NCBI GenBank assembly: GCA_951394045.1 | Contig: OX595996.1 | Location: 1,364,001 to 1,428,000, forward strand | DNA: 64,000 nucleotides | Direction: 5' to 3' | Origin: Nitzschia sp. DOCU1 | Taxonomy: Eukaryota; Bacillariophyta; Bacillariophyceae; Bacillariales; Bacillariaceae | Shown here: positions 31,236-41,664 of the stretch, in pieces | Position numbering within the stretch: the first letter of the stretch is position 1 | How the letters are laid out: each line of letters opens with the position of its first letter | Made by a program: the position numbers and the translations under genes | Notes under the pieces: generated by a model | The model's database searches: none | Seen by the model: the letters and a program-made list of their open reading frames with translations, nothing else | Told to the model about the DNA's origin: nothing

Positions 31236-32594
31236 ATGGCCTCTCAGTCTTTACTAAAGTCATTACGTCGAACGACGATTCGGACCGTCGTGGGTGGTGT
31301 GGTAGTGGTAGGAACCTTGGAAGTTACCACACACTTGCCCAGTCAAGGCCGATCGTCCGCCTTTTATCACACCCTGGCCGATCGCGTCGCGACTCCTCTG
31401 TTGAGATATATTTCCAATCCCGAACAAGCTCATCATTTAGCGATTGAACTTTTGAAAGATCATCCCCAACTAGCGCCTACCCATCGACCATCCAGTGTCG
31501 AACAACATTTGCAAGTCGAACAAACCTTGTTTGGCCTGAAATTCGCGAATCCTATTGGATTGGCGGCAGGATTTGACAAGGACGCAGAAGGTATTCAGCC
31601 GTTGATGGACTTGGGGTTTGGATTTGTCGAAATTGGATCGGTTTGCCTACGACAACAACCAGGCAATCCATCCCCTCGCATGTTTCGTCTTTTGGAAGAC
31701 GATGCCATTATCAATCGGTATGGCTTTAATAGTCAAGGCATGGCAGCCGTCAAGCAAAATTTGGAACAATTTCGTGCCTCCACAACCAATTCCAAAGCTT
31801 TATTGGGAGTCAATTTGGGGAAAAACAAAACTTCCGAAACACCTCTGCAAGATTATCAAACGCTCATTGCCGAACTAGGTCCTTACGCAGACTATTTGGT
31901 CGTCAATGTGTCCAGTCCCAATACTCCTGGATTGCGAGATTTGCAATCGACGGAATCTTTAGAATATCTGTTGGTGGGGTGTGATGAGGCACGACGAAAA
32001 TTATCCAAAATTCCACCCTTGTTAGTCAAATTGTCACCCGATTTGACCAATGATCAACTCGAAGAAATCGCCGCGAGTTTACGACAATTAAAGGCGGCCG
32101 GAAACGTGGATGGCATCATTGTGTGCAATACCACGACAACACGTCCGAATGGTTTACAATCTCCCCACAAGGAGGAAAGTGGTGGATTGTCGGGCCGTCC
32201 CTTGCATTTACGTTCGACGGAATGCATTCGACTCTTGTATGCCGCCACTCATGGGGAATTGCCCATTGTGGGTGTAGGAGGTATTTTTTCGGCCCAAGAT
32301 GCTTGGGACAAGATCAAGGCGGGTGCTAGTGTCGTGCAAATTTATTCGGGCATGGTCATTCAAGGTCCTGGGCTCGTATCCCAGCTAAGACATGACTTGG
32401 CATGTATTCTCAAAGATCATGGCTATCATTCGATCGATCAAGCGATTGGATTGGATCATGAAGAATTGTATTGGCAACGACGATTTCAACAAGCTGTACC
32501 AACAATTGAAATTCGAAACGACCAACAAGAAGATACAGAAGATCCAAATGATGGAGTTGTAGTTCCAGAAGAGGAAGACGACAATGAATCATAG
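31236..32594 (+). CDS. dihydroorotate dehydrogenase (quinone), class 2, mitochondrial
   Basis: 452 residues, single exon. The N-terminus is Ser/Arg-rich followed by one membrane helix (VVGGVVVVGTLEV), as in mitochondrial DHODH anchored in the inner membrane. The class 2 helical cap follows, with HLAIELLK. The FMN barrel contains NPIGLAAGFDKDAE, INRYGFNSQGM, GVNLGKNK, NVSSPNTPGLRDLQ at about 224-237 (with the catalytic Ser of class 2 enzymes), SGRPLHLRST and GVGGIFSAQDAWDKI. It oxidises dihydroorotate to orotate in pyrimidine synthesis and passes electrons to ubiquinone. An extra C-terminal tail of about 30 residues is acidic (EDTEDPNDG..., EEEDDNES) and is not part of the usual enzyme. Its 3' end is 37 bp from the convergent neighbour. 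Confidence 0.95.
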   Translation: MASQSLLKSLRRTTIRTVVGGVVVVGTLEVTTHLPSQGRSSAFYHTLADRVATPLLRYISNPEQAHHLAIELLKDHPQLAPTHRPSSVEQHLQVEQTLFGLKFANPIGLAAGFDKDAEGIQPLMDLGFGFVEIGSVCLRQQPGNPSPRMFRLLEDDAIINRYGFNSQGMAAVKQNLEQFRASTTNSKALLGVNLGKNKTSETPLQDYQTLIAELGPYADYLVVNVSSPNTPGLRDLQSTESLEYLLVGCDEARRKLSKIPPLLVKLSPDLTNDQLEEIAASLRQLKAAGNVDGIIVCNTTTTRPNGLQSPHKEESGGLSGRPLHLRSTECIRLLYAATHGELPIVGVGGIFSAQDAWDKIKAGASVVQIYSGMVIQGPGLVSQLRHDLACILKDHGYHSIDQAIGLDHEELYWQRRFQQAVPTIEIRNDQQEDTEDPNDGVVVPEEEDDNES

Positions 32595-32631
32595 CTAGAA
32601 TGAGTTATTGCTCGACGAGAGGAGTCGACTA

Positions 32632-34101
32632 TCATATAACCTCACCGTCGGAATAGGATTCTCTGTTGGCTTTGTCCGAATAGGATTCTCCCGTGGAAAG
32701 TTGTAAATCATTCGGACGATAGACAAGGGATAGTTCTTGTTCCCGTTCCAAGCGCCCTCGCCCATTCCGTTGAATGAGGTGCAACTGGTACATTCCCAAG
32801 CCAACGGCAAGAAGTACAAACATTGTGGTGACCCAGGGAGAGCTATTTCGATCACTCTCTCGTTTCAAAATTGGCTCCTTGGACGCCACCAAGCCTTGGG
32901 TCGGAGTTCCACTAGTCGTTTCCTCGGACACAAGCTCGGCGCCTTCTTCTTCATTGGTCGGTTTCTTCCCAGTCATGGCATTATAGTCTCCCACTAGTAC
33001 ATCTTTCATTTTTGTCTTGTCCTTGGCACAGTCTTTTTGAGCTCTTAGAGCATCCAAAAGGACAGCAGGGTCCGAAAGGTGTTGATAGATTTCTTGTTGT
33101 GACTTTTGATCCACATCTTGATCCTCGTAGAAGAATGGTTTCACACATCCCTCCCAAATGACATTGCGATAAAGAATTTGAAAGCCTTCGTCGTCTTCCA
33201 GTAAAGGCTGATAGTAGCAATCTCGTTCTAAAAAGAGCTGGTCGAGTTGTTGTTGTTCGGTATCATGCAGCGACCCTAGATTCTTGTCGCCACCATAGTT
33301 TTCATTATAAGTTTGCAGGACGGGGACGACAAATCCATCCTCACATGTGGTATTGTGGAGTACATCACAGGCAATGACATGAGCCACATCTTTGTTTTCG
33401 GCATTGACCCCACTCATATCAATGAGCACAACATTCCAATGTTCTCGTCGATAGGCCAACGCTAATTGGAATGGATTCATGGCCGTATCGACAAGTTCCA
33501 ACAATTCATTGGTATTTCCCTTGCAAATAAAGGACCGGTAATGTTGGTCGCCCTCCACATGCTTCCACATGGATATCCATTGATCTCGTCGGGGTGTTCG
33601 ATAATTCAATACGACCGTCACATCTTGTGGGTGCACACTCAATTGTTGTAAAATCCCGCGCATGGCCCGTAATCCATCCCGGTGTGTATACGGTGTTTTA
33701 CCGACCCGATCAAATTCTGCGGTTCCTATTATAATACCATATTCCGCCATATTCCAAGCATCTTGAATGGCCTGTTTCAAAATCAATTGTGCCGTCGTAT
33801 TGTCGGCTAACGTGACGAGGGCATTGAAAATTTCTTGTTTTTCCATCGGTATGTTGCCAACAAACATGTCTTGCGGGACTTGAGGCCACAACCAACCCTG
33901 CAAGCCTTCGGCAAATGTAGTTCCAATGTAACCGGATGCATGATTGTGAAAAAACATTTCGACACTGCCCGATGCGGCCTTGTGAGGGCCGGCAAATAAA
34001 ATCAATTTCTTGTTATTGTTGGCGGCGCTGGCGGTAGCTGGAAGTAGTAGCATCATCATGGCTGATGACAGCAGAACGACAATGTAAAGCCAAGACAACA
34101 T
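32632..34101 (-). CDS. sulfotransferase-like secretory membrane protein, paralogue 1
   Basis: 489 residues, single exon. A signal peptide (about 1-27) precedes KKLILFAGPHKAASGSVE at about 31-48, a loop resembling the 5'-phosphosulfate-binding motif of PAPS sulfotransferases (GxxKxxxTS). Further on, VVLNYRTPRRDQWISMW resembles the 3'-phosphate-binding block (RxPxxxxxS). Other family blocks are LQGWLWPQV, MNPFQLALAYR, HVIACDVL, LFLERDCYY and VIWEGC with conserved Cys residues. A single membrane helix near 430 (VTTMFVLLAVGLGMYQL) is followed by a charged tail, giving type I topology. Sulfotransferase activity is inference; the family is undescribed to my knowledge. The tail carries a short near-repeat (ESYSDKANRESYSD). 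Confidence 0.72.
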   Translation of the reverse strand: MLSWLYIVVLLSSAMMMLLLPATASAANNNKKLILFAGPHKAASGSVEMFFHNHASGYIGTTFAEGLQGWLWPQVPQDMFVGNIPMEKQEIFNALVTLADNTTAQLILKQAIQDAWNMAEYGIIIGTAEFDRVGKTPYTHRDGLRAMRGILQQLSVHPQDVTVVLNYRTPRRDQWISMWKHVEGDQHYRSFICKGNTNELLELVDTAMNPFQLALAYRREHWNVVLIDMSGVNAENKDVAHVIACDVLHNTTCEDGFVVPVLQTYNENYGGDKNLGSLHDTEQQQLDQLFLERDCYYQPLLEDDEGFQILYRNVIWEGCVKPFFYEDQDVDQKSQQEIYQHLSDPAVLLDALRAQKDCAKDKTKMKDVLVGDYNAMTGKKPTNEEEGAELVSEETTSGTPTQGLVASKEPILKRESDRNSSPWVTTMFVLLAVGLGMYQLHLIQRNGRGRLEREQELSLVYRPNDLQLSTGESYSDKANRESYSDGEVI

Positions 34102-34540
34102 TCTTCTTGTCGTTCACCAAAGACAACCTTTTTGGTGGATATGCATATCTTGAGGTGCTACCGGTATGTGTCGTCCGCCATTGAAGTCTTTCCCTCCTCT
34201 GCTCGATCGGTCATTTTGTTGCACAAAAGACCTCTCGCTCGAGAAACCCCACAGTTTCGACCGAGTCACGAACTGGAGGAAGTTCGGGACTCGATGGATT
34301 CAAACGACGGTAAGTAGGACTACTACCGGTAGAGTAGAGCATCACATGATGTACGACGATTCTACAGCGAGAGCTACAGTACGAGTATGATGTCAACTCT
34401 GTTTTGACCTCCAAATCAGCAATGATGCCACAGACGAATGAACTACCTTCATCTATCATTATCAGCATCATGTGATTAGTCTCTAGCAAAGTAGTCATTT
34501 TTGCTTCCATTTCATCCTTTGGAGCTGCCTCCTTCTCGGA
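34102..34540. other. intergenic region with TACCGGTA palindromes
   Basis: Region upstream of paralogue 1 and downstream of the GT61-like gene. It contains CTACCGGTAT at 34158-34167 and CTACCGGTAG at 34323-34332. No gene was seen. Confidence 0.4.
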
Positions 34541-35914
34541 TTACTCCTTCTTTGCCTCGACCTCGTCGGCGGCTTGCATTTCACAACACTTTCGCCACTG
34601 TTCCACCAGCGTATCGACTCCTTCTCGAATACGATGCATAGACGGTGCCAGAAAGCCTACATCTCGTTGTAAAATGTCCAGCGTTTCATCCGACGTGTTT
34701 TGGGCCAAGTACAGATACGAATGTTGTACCCCCGCGCTAGCTGCCAATGTACCATAAAAGCGAGGAAAGAAATATTGATTGGGCAATAATTCCAAAACCG
34801 CACCACACTTTGGCATGAAGGCGATCCCCGTTTCTTGCGCCCCATGTGCTGTAATGAGAATATCCGTACTTGCCATAAAGGCGACTTGCATCCAAAAGGG
34901 TGCATTCTCAAAATAAACCACGGGAATTTCACGATTTGTGATTTTGAAATGGTCCTTCAATTCATTGGTCACATCCCTGACATTTTTGATCCGGCGCGAT
35001 TTACGTCGACTGAGAATTCCAATCCGAGGAAGGTTGGAAGGATGCCCACAAAAGGAAGGCCGGATTGGTTGACTCAGATTCAGCGTGGACAGGGCAGTGT
35101 CTCGAAAGACTTTCATATCCTCTGTCGATGCCACCTGGTAATGAGTACCCGATTGACCAAGGATTGGTCCATTGGTCGTTGCGGAAATGGAGCCTGCAGG
35201 GTCGGCCGCTTTGATGATGCTAGATGAGTTTAGAATTTGAACTCCATACTGTTGAATCGTTTGCATAATACCGCGGTTGAATTCCTTCTCCATGGCCAAC
35301 TTCCAATGGTATTCTTGACTGGTGACAAAGACGGGAGTTTTGTCCGGATGCGCCAGCCAAAAGGACCAACATCGAAAGACTTGCTGTGCCACGTGCGGAA
35401 AGTAGAATGAATACTGATAATCCACAAAGCGGCACGTCGCATAAGGGCCATTTCGTGACACCATGCCAGGGCGAGGCACCATCACCCCGGCAGTGTCCAT
35501 AACCATGAAATCGTCTACGGGGACCAAAACATCCTTTCGGTAGTCTGTCAGTACCGTCTGTTTGCCTGGATATCTTCCAACGGGTTGTGCCTTATTCCCA
35601 TCTGTCGAATTTTGTGGGATATCCTCCTTTTCCTCTGCATAGGGCCAAAAGCTTGGACTAAATAACGGAGGGAGTAGTCCCCAGGAATAATCTGTCTCGT
35701 TGCCGGGTGCCGGTACTTGCTCAGCTTGGGTTGCAGATATCCTATCAGGGAAAATAATTCGTTCCAAGAGCAACAATCTTTCATCACGAACGTTGACTGA
35801 AGGATCGTTCGTGATGGTATCAAGGATCAGGATAGCACCCACGATAAACGCTAGCTTTGGACCTAACAGTACCCAGTCACGGAACCCCATTCGATTGCTG
35901 TGATAACTACTCAT
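34541..35914 (-). CDS. GT61-type (DUF563) glycosyltransferase, Golgi type II membrane protein
   Basis: 457 residues, single exon. A short cytosolic N-terminus is followed by a membrane anchor (GPKLAFIVGAILILDTI, about 18-34), typical of a Golgi glycosyltransferase. The C-terminal half has the DUF563/GT61 pattern: RIGILSRRKSRRI, then VVYFENAPFWMQVAFMASTDILITAHGAQ with the conserved HGA near residue 355, then GIAFMPKCGAVLELLPN. GT61 members add xylose, arabinose or GlcNAc to glycans; the donor and acceptor cannot be told here. A Cys-rich or Asp-x-Asp motif is not prominent. It lies between two sulfotransferase-like paralogues and diverges from paralogue 2. Confidence 0.82.
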   Translation of the reverse strand: MSSYHSNRMGFRDWVLLGPKLAFIVGAILILDTITNDPSVNVRDERLLLLERIIFPDRISATQAEQVPAPGNETDYSWGLLPPLFSPSFWPYAEEKEDIPQNSTDGNKAQPVGRYPGKQTVLTDYRKDVLVPVDDFMVMDTAGVMVPRPGMVSRNGPYATCRFVDYQYSFYFPHVAQQVFRCWSFWLAHPDKTPVFVTSQEYHWKLAMEKEFNRGIMQTIQQYGVQILNSSSIIKAADPAGSISATTNGPILGQSGTHYQVASTEDMKVFRDTALSTLNLSQPIRPSFCGHPSNLPRIGILSRRKSRRIKNVRDVTNELKDHFKITNREIPVVYFENAPFWMQVAFMASTDILITAHGAQETGIAFMPKCGAVLELLPNQYFFPRFYGTLAASAGVQHSYLYLAQNTSDETLDILQRDVGFLAPSMHRIREGVDTLVEQWRKCCEMQAADEVEAKKE

Positions 35915-36351
35915 CTTATCTTCCCTACTAGTTGCAATTGAAAATATTGAGGAGTCGCTAGTCAGATTCGAGTTTTTAACAAAAAATGCACCACAAGCCG
36001 AAACATTGTGTCGTTGGTTTGAGACACTGACTCGACTGCCGCCGTTTTCGCCTCGCTTTTTGAATTTTAGTACGGCGTCTCATTTATTTAGTCGAGTAAG
36101 TCATTCAATGACTAAATTTGTATCCTACCGGGAACAGTCAGATGGCCGCCGTGCGCGGTGGTTTCACTGGATATTGAATTATATTCTGACCTGAAGATCG
36201 AGCATTACCCTGACGGGTTTCCTTTTGAGCAATGGGTACCCTCCCGTAGTTTCCCAACGTTCACTTCCTTTGCAAACCGAAGCTCATCTTTTGGGGTCTC
36301 AACAATCCTCGAATAATAACACCGCACCTCTACGGCAATAGCTTTATAACC
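35915..36351. promoter_or_regulatory. divergent promoter region, GT61-like / paralogue 2
   Basis: 437 bp shared by two divergent secretory-pathway genes, so co-regulation is possible. No specific site was identified. Confidence 0.4.
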
Positions 36352-37794
36352 ATGAGGAAAGCATCCGCGTTCCTACTAGCTGCCTTTTTGGCACCAGTGA
36401 TGGGAGTTAAGCAACTCGTCTTTATCGCGGGTCCTCGCCGATCGGACTCATCGGGAGTGTATCATTTCTTCAGCAAGTTTGCAACCGGTGGCGAAGAAAG
36501 GAACGGCTTGGATGGATGGATTTGGCCTCCACCCCAAGCGGAACTGCCTGGAGACAAATATCAGTACTTTGAGAATTTCTTCTGGAACATGCACAATACT
36601 ACCATCCAGAGCATTTTGATGGGCAGTATTCAGTTGGCGTGGGAAAAGGCTGAGCATGGTATTATTATTGGTTCGGATGGGTTCGCCAATACCCGTGGAA
36701 GTCCAGACTCCATCGGCCTCAAAACAATGCATAAGATCACACATGCCTTGGATGTTTCACCTGAGCAAGTGCAAGTTGTCCTGCTGTACAAATCCCCCCG
36801 CATGAGTCAGTGGGTGAGCCTGTTCCACAACAATGCTCTCAAAGACTATGGGAGCTTTGTATGCAGCGAGGCCTACTCGGAACATTTGGCTAACATTCCA
36901 ATGAACCCGTTCAGGCTGGCAAAAATCTATCGTGGGGAGGGATGGAACGTGACGGTTGTGGATACTGTCGGAACCTACATGAATGGCCACGACGTTGCAC
37001 ATTCTCTGGGGTGCCGAGTGCTTTCCAACACGGAATGCTCGAACGAATTGGTTTTCAATCTCAACAAGGAAGTTACAAAGTTGGAAGCTATAGATCTAAC
37101 CAAATTCGATGGATTGACTCCGTACCAGCAGAATGAATTGGAAGGATTGTTTCAGGGTCGAGATTGTTACTACCAAAAGATGCTCGAGGAGGACAAAGGA
37201 TTCAGCGTTCTTCATCGTATGACAGTTTGGGAAGAATGTAGCACTATTGAGGCCCAACGTGAACATTACAAGGATCTGACTAACGATGAATACTTCTACA
37301 ATCTCGTCCAGGAACAAAAGGGATGCCGAGACGATCCCGCAAAATTCTTGCAAAAAGGTGAACAACGGCAACGAGGGTTGTCAATTCTGTTCGCGATCTT
37401 GTTTGCCGTTATTTTCTGTCTCTATCACATCATTGCTCGGATCAAGCGAAGACAAACACACTACGTAAAATCTCCTAAGGGGCAGGATGTGTGGATTGAC
37501 TTTGGCGACGCGCACGAAGGCTTTCAAGGCCCGAATCTAAAGGAAACTGGTAGTGGTGACGATTCCTTTGATGACGTGGACTTGGCTTCTCCCCATAACA
37601 AGCGAGGCGTTACCACTGATGGTAAAGATAATCACGTAACGGAAACCATGGCGGCAGCCGCCAGGGAAGGCCGATCTGTCCGCGGAAGGTACCGCGTCGG
37701 TCTCTACCAAGATTCGTGGTCAGGCAAGACTCATCTTGAAAAGGGTGATGATTTGGAGTTCGAAATCAAGTCCTTGGAACGAGAGTTTGCGTAA
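36352..37794 (+). CDS. sulfotransferase-like secretory membrane protein, paralogue 2 (divergent)
   Basis: 480 residues. A signal peptide (ASAFLLAAFLAPVMG) precedes KQLVFIAGPRRSDSSGV, the same position as the GPHK loop of the other paralogues but with Lys replaced by Arg and the Ser/Thr pattern altered. VVLLYKSPRMSQWVSLF replaces NYRTPR..QW. MNPFRLAKIYR, HDVAHSLGCRVL, LFQGRDCYYQ and VWEEC are kept. A membrane helix near 344-360 (LSILFAILFAVIFCLYHII) is followed by a long hydrophilic cytosolic tail of about 115 residues. It is the most divergent of the four, and its motif changes could mean altered or lost catalysis (inference). A candidate polyadenylation signal AATAAA lies at 37886-37891. Confidence 0.7.
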   Translation: MRKASAFLLAAFLAPVMGVKQLVFIAGPRRSDSSGVYHFFSKFATGGEERNGLDGWIWPPPQAELPGDKYQYFENFFWNMHNTTIQSILMGSIQLAWEKAEHGIIIGSDGFANTRGSPDSIGLKTMHKITHALDVSPEQVQVVLLYKSPRMSQWVSLFHNNALKDYGSFVCSEAYSEHLANIPMNPFRLAKIYRGEGWNVTVVDTVGTYMNGHDVAHSLGCRVLSNTECSNELVFNLNKEVTKLEAIDLTKFDGLTPYQQNELEGLFQGRDCYYQKMLEEDKGFSVLHRMTVWEECSTIEAQREHYKDLTNDEYFYNLVQEQKGCRDDPAKFLQKGEQRQRGLSILFAILFAVIFCLYHIIARIKRRQTHYVKSPKGQDVWIDFGDAHEGFQGPNLKETGSGDDSFDDVDLASPHNKRGVTTDGKDNHVTETMAAAAREGRSVRGRYRVGLYQDSWSGKTHLEKGDDLEFEIKSLEREFA

Positions 37795-38188
37795 CGTGCG
37801 TGGGCACCGATCAAACTACATTTGCAACAACGAGTTGTTTTGCATTTAAAGAAGATGCGCGCTACGAGTCGCAGCGTCAAAATGAAATAAATATTGAAAT
37901 AGAATACATGTAATAACCGTCAACTGAGAATAGCATGACAGGGCATGCATCGTATCCGACGACATCTAGCTAAAGTAACCGAAAGTTGCGAGGGGTGCAG
38001 GATACTGCGTTTCCAGAAAGCTAGAAACAAACTCCGAGCAAAAGTCAACCTGTGGAAAACAACACCACAGCCATTATCGATGAAGAGCCCTAATACCATC
38101 TTTCACTGGCTAGAATAAGAGTACTAGATGGCCGATGACGTCCGAGATGATGCGGAGAGACGAATTCTTGCAGCAAAACTTTCTGTCC

Positions 38189-41087
38189 CTAGTCATCGTA
38201 GTCGTCTTCTTCATCCTCTTCATCATCATCGCTGCCGCCGCCATCAACGACAATTGGTTTGAGACGCCACTCAAAGCCAATCTTATCCAAACGACGGATT
38301 CGTTCGTCTGTCAATGGCCCACTCCCGGGGAGCCCCTTTACTTTCCTTGTCATGTAGCGCCGCTGCCATTTGACCCACCCTCCCAGCCGTAAGTTTTCCT
38401 GGTAATTGCGAGATACTCGAGTGTGGCCATGTTGCTCCTTAGACTCCACCAATGCCTTGTAGTGATTCTCCCAGGCGTCTTCCGGTGACTCCTTAATAGG
38501 ATTAAACTCAAAGTCAATCGAGTGTAGTCGCAATAATTGCTCGGGTTGAGGCATTGGTGTCACCTTCGATAACCGTTGGTACTCCTTTTCCAGTTTGTCT
38601 GGGACTTTGCCTTCCGGATCATTTCGCGCCGCCCGCTTGCGTTCATTGTCAGCCCGGACCATGGCCATGTACCTTCTATAGCCCTTTCGCTGGGCCTTGC
38701 ACCAATGGTGCAAATTTTCGTCAAAGCTGGGCGGTACGACGGTGTGACCATGCGACGATTTGAAATCTTGCACCTCCAGAAAACGGTCCTCCCAAGATTT
38801 GATGGGATTTTTCCAAACCCTAAATTCAAAGCCAATGCTGTTCAATTTCTCCATTCTCTCGGGCGTCAAAACTTTTGGTTTTGGGTCTTCGCCAGCGGCG
38901 CGTTTTCGTTTCAAATCTTTATGATAGCTCCTCATCTTCTGGACGAAATGCGCCAAGTCCGTCTCTTGTCGCGTGTTGACTCGGCAATGACCATGCGTCT
39001 TTTGAAATTCGACCAGTTCTGCAAATCGTTCGTCCCAAGTTTGGTCCAACTTTGCACTTCGTCGAACCAATTTCCATGAAATCCCCAATTCATTGAGCTG
39101 AGTGATTCGTTCGGGTGTCAATAGTTCCGAAGTTTTGCCCTCCTCCTGAATAGATTCATACTCAACCTTGCAGTTTCTGATAAACTTGGCCAGACCGGGC
39201 ATATCGCGACTGTCGACATTTATGTGGCCATTCTTTTTCTTGTACTTTACCATTTGTGGATAGTACACAAGATATAGGTCCTGTCGCTTTTTCTTCACGC
39301 TCTCATTGGGCGATTTGTCTGCACCCGGTGTAGCTTTCGTCCTCTTCTTGGCAGGGCTGCTGCTAGAAGTATCTTGGCCCTCGCTCGTCTTTCGTTTTCG
39401 TTGCGTGTTGTTGGTTTTTGTTACCACAAATTCAAAGCCAATGCTTGTTAATTTCTCCATTCTCTCGGGTGTCAAAACTTTTGGCTTTGGATCGTCACCG
39501 TCGGCACGCTTTCGTTTCAGATCTCTATAATAGCCCCGCATCTTCTGGACGAAATGCGCCAAGTCCGCGTTTTCTTGTGCGCCAACGAGACAATGACCAT
39601 GTTTTTTTTGAAATTCGACCAGTTCTGCAAATCGTTCGTCCCAAGTTTGGTCCAACTTTAAAGGTCGTTGAACCAACTTCCATGAAATCCCCAATTCGTC
39701 GAGCTGAGCGGTCCGTTCAGGTGTCAACAGGTCTGCAGTCTTACCCTCCTCCTGAATGGATTTAAACTCTTTCTTGCAGTTTCTGATAAACTTTGCCAGA
39801 CCGGGCATCTCACGACTGTCTACATTCACGTGGCCATGCTTCTTCTTGTGCTCTACGAGCTGTGGATAGTACACAAGATATAGGTCATTTCGCTTCTTCT
39901 TGGCGCTGTCATTGGGCGATTCGTCTGCACCAGGCGTAGCGTTTGTTCTCTTCTTGGCAGGGCTATTAGGAGTAGATGAAGAACCCTGGTCCTCGCTCGT
40001 CTTTCGTTTTTGTTGCGTGTTGTTGCTGTTTTCTGGCAAGGCAGGATTCTTTCGTTGTGGTGCTGAGCTTGTTGCTGCTGGCAAGGACTGGCCACCACCA
40101 CTATCATTAGTAGGGCCATTCTCGTTGGAGACAAATTCAAAGCCAATGCTGTTCAATTTCTCTATCCTCTCGGGTGTCAAAACTTTTGGCTTTGGATCTT
40201 CGCCTGCGGCACGCTTTCGTTTCAAATCTGTATGATAGCTCCGCATCTTCTGGACGAAATGCGCCAAGTCCGCATTTTGTTGCGCGTTGACCTGGCAATG
40301 ACCATGCGTCTTTTGAAATTCGACGCTCTGCAAATCGATCGTCCCAGGTCTGGTCCAACTTTAAACTTCGTCGAATCAACTTCCATGAAAACCCCAATTC
40401 GTCGAGCTGAGCGATCCGTTCAGGTGTCAACAGGTCCGAAGCCTTGCCTTCCTGAATGGATTCATATTCTTTCTTGCAGTTTCTGATGAACTTAGATAGG
40501 CCGGGCATCGCGCGAGTGTCGATATTCACGTGGCCATACTTTTTCTTGTGCTCTATGAGCTGTGGATAGTACACAAGATATAGGTCATTTCGCTTCTTCT
40601 TCGCGCTGCCATTGGCCGATTTGTCTGCAGCCGGTGTAGTTTTCGTTCTCTCCTCCAGAGGGCTACTCGGAGTAGACGAAGAATCCTGGTCCTCGCTCAT
40701 CTTTCGTTTTTGTTGTGTGTTGTTGTTTTTGGGCAAGACAGGTTTCTTGCGTTGTGGTGCTGGGCTCGTTGCTGCTGCTGGCAAGGACTTCCCACCACCA
40801 CTAGCATTGACGTCACCGTCGTCACTGGGGAGAGGGCACGTGGGGGCCGGCGCTGGGGCTGCAGTTGTAGGTCCTGATGCTGCCAGAGTCAAAGCTGCTG
40901 CAGCCACCATGCTATTGTCAATGGCGCCGGGTGGTCTTATCACGGAAAAACCAGGAACAAAAATTCCAGCCACTTGTTGCTGTGCCGCAAGGTATTGATT
41001 GTTCGCCGACGCAACGGCCGCGTAAAATTCTCGGGATTTAACCTCGGCGTCATTACCAGCCGGGCCACTACTAAGGGCGTCTCCCAT
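38189..41087 (-). CDS. HA-domain repeat protein, copy 1, reading frame broken by a 2-bp deletion
   Basis: The gene reads MGDALSSGPAGND from 41087 in one frame as far as TWDDRFAE, then shifts frame near 40325. The homologous repeats elsewhere continue ELVEFQKTHGHC, which here resumes in the frame that ends at 38189. Comparison with other repeats (CGACCAGTTCTGC against CGACGCTCTGC, plus strand) shows two bases missing. Across both frames there are eight Helicase-Associated-type repeats, alternating the forms 'DLYLVYYPQ...KKKHGHVNVD' and 'TWDERFAELVEFQK.HGHC', with a Lys/Ser/Pro-rich linker repeated between pairs and an acidic Asp/Glu C-terminus. Function is unknown; HA domains are thought to bind nucleic acid. 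As read, the products would be 316 and 714 residues, the second lacking its native start. It may be a pseudogene, or the break may be a sequencing error. Confidence 0.75.
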
Positions 41088-41531
41088 GATGGTCCAAGGC
41101 TATTATTCAAGGGAAAGGATCACACAAATAGTAGACACCGATGGATATGCAGAAGAGGAAGACTTCAACGTCATGGTTTTACAGAACTTCGATTTCTCTT
41201 GCTTTTTAGACGAGAGCGAACGTTTTTCGGCTTCTGTCCGTCCATCGGTGACGCGAGACCAAAACGCAAGCAAAACATAATTCTTTGACTCCTTCGAATG
41301 AATCGTCACAGGAATCGAATGAATCACGTTTTTTGGATGGAGGTGTTTCTCATTGTGATCGATGGTTGAGATAAGCATAACCAACATCTCGTTTTCCTCT
41401 TGGCTTTCTATCTATGACTGTACACTGTAGATGTATCCCTTCAGACCACTTCTTCTAAATAGGATCGAAATGTGTGCATTGCTGCCGGCCGATTGAAGTA
41501 CTATCAAATATTAGTTAATATTTTTAGATAT
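41088..41531. promoter_or_regulatory. 5' region of HA copy 1
   Basis: Matches the 5' flank of copy 2 (43585-44036), starting with GGTCCAAGGCTATTATTCA and diverging by substitutions and indels further away. Confidence 0.5.
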
Positions 41532-41664
41532 CTTTACCTGGTTTGCCACTTATTGGTAGTCGAAAGAATGGTAAAATGGGACTTGTTTGAGATATTTCCC
41601 TACATCTACTAGCTGTGCTAGCTTGCCAACCGAGGTCAGAATGTCATGGTCGTCCAATGTTCAG
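41532..41664 (-). pseudogene. truncated 3' tail of the CRAL-TRIO gene at a duplication junction
   Basis: About 130 bp match the end of the gene at 44042-45001: AAGAATGGTAAAATGGGAC and the blocks around it correspond to the last 35-40 codons. Similarity stops at 41664, where the 3' flank of HA copy 2 begins. There is no start codon, and small indels are present, so it is a non-functional remnant. Confidence 0.78.

Larger units (their letters stand above)
37963..41664. repeat. tandem duplication unit 1 (HA-repeat gene plus CRAL-TRIO 3' tail)
   Basis: Unit 1 runs from CATCTAGCTAAAGTAACCG to the truncated CRAL-TRIO tail. Unit 2 starts at 41665 with the matching CATCTAGGTAGAGTAACCG. Both 3' and 5' flanks of the HA genes match between units. 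Unit 1 is longer because its gene has extra repeats. Confidence 0.8.

Noticed and set aside
40270..40345. Intron instead of frameshift in HA copy 1
   Set aside because: The coding match is continuous on both sides of the break with only two bases missing, leaving no room for an intron without losing conserved residues.
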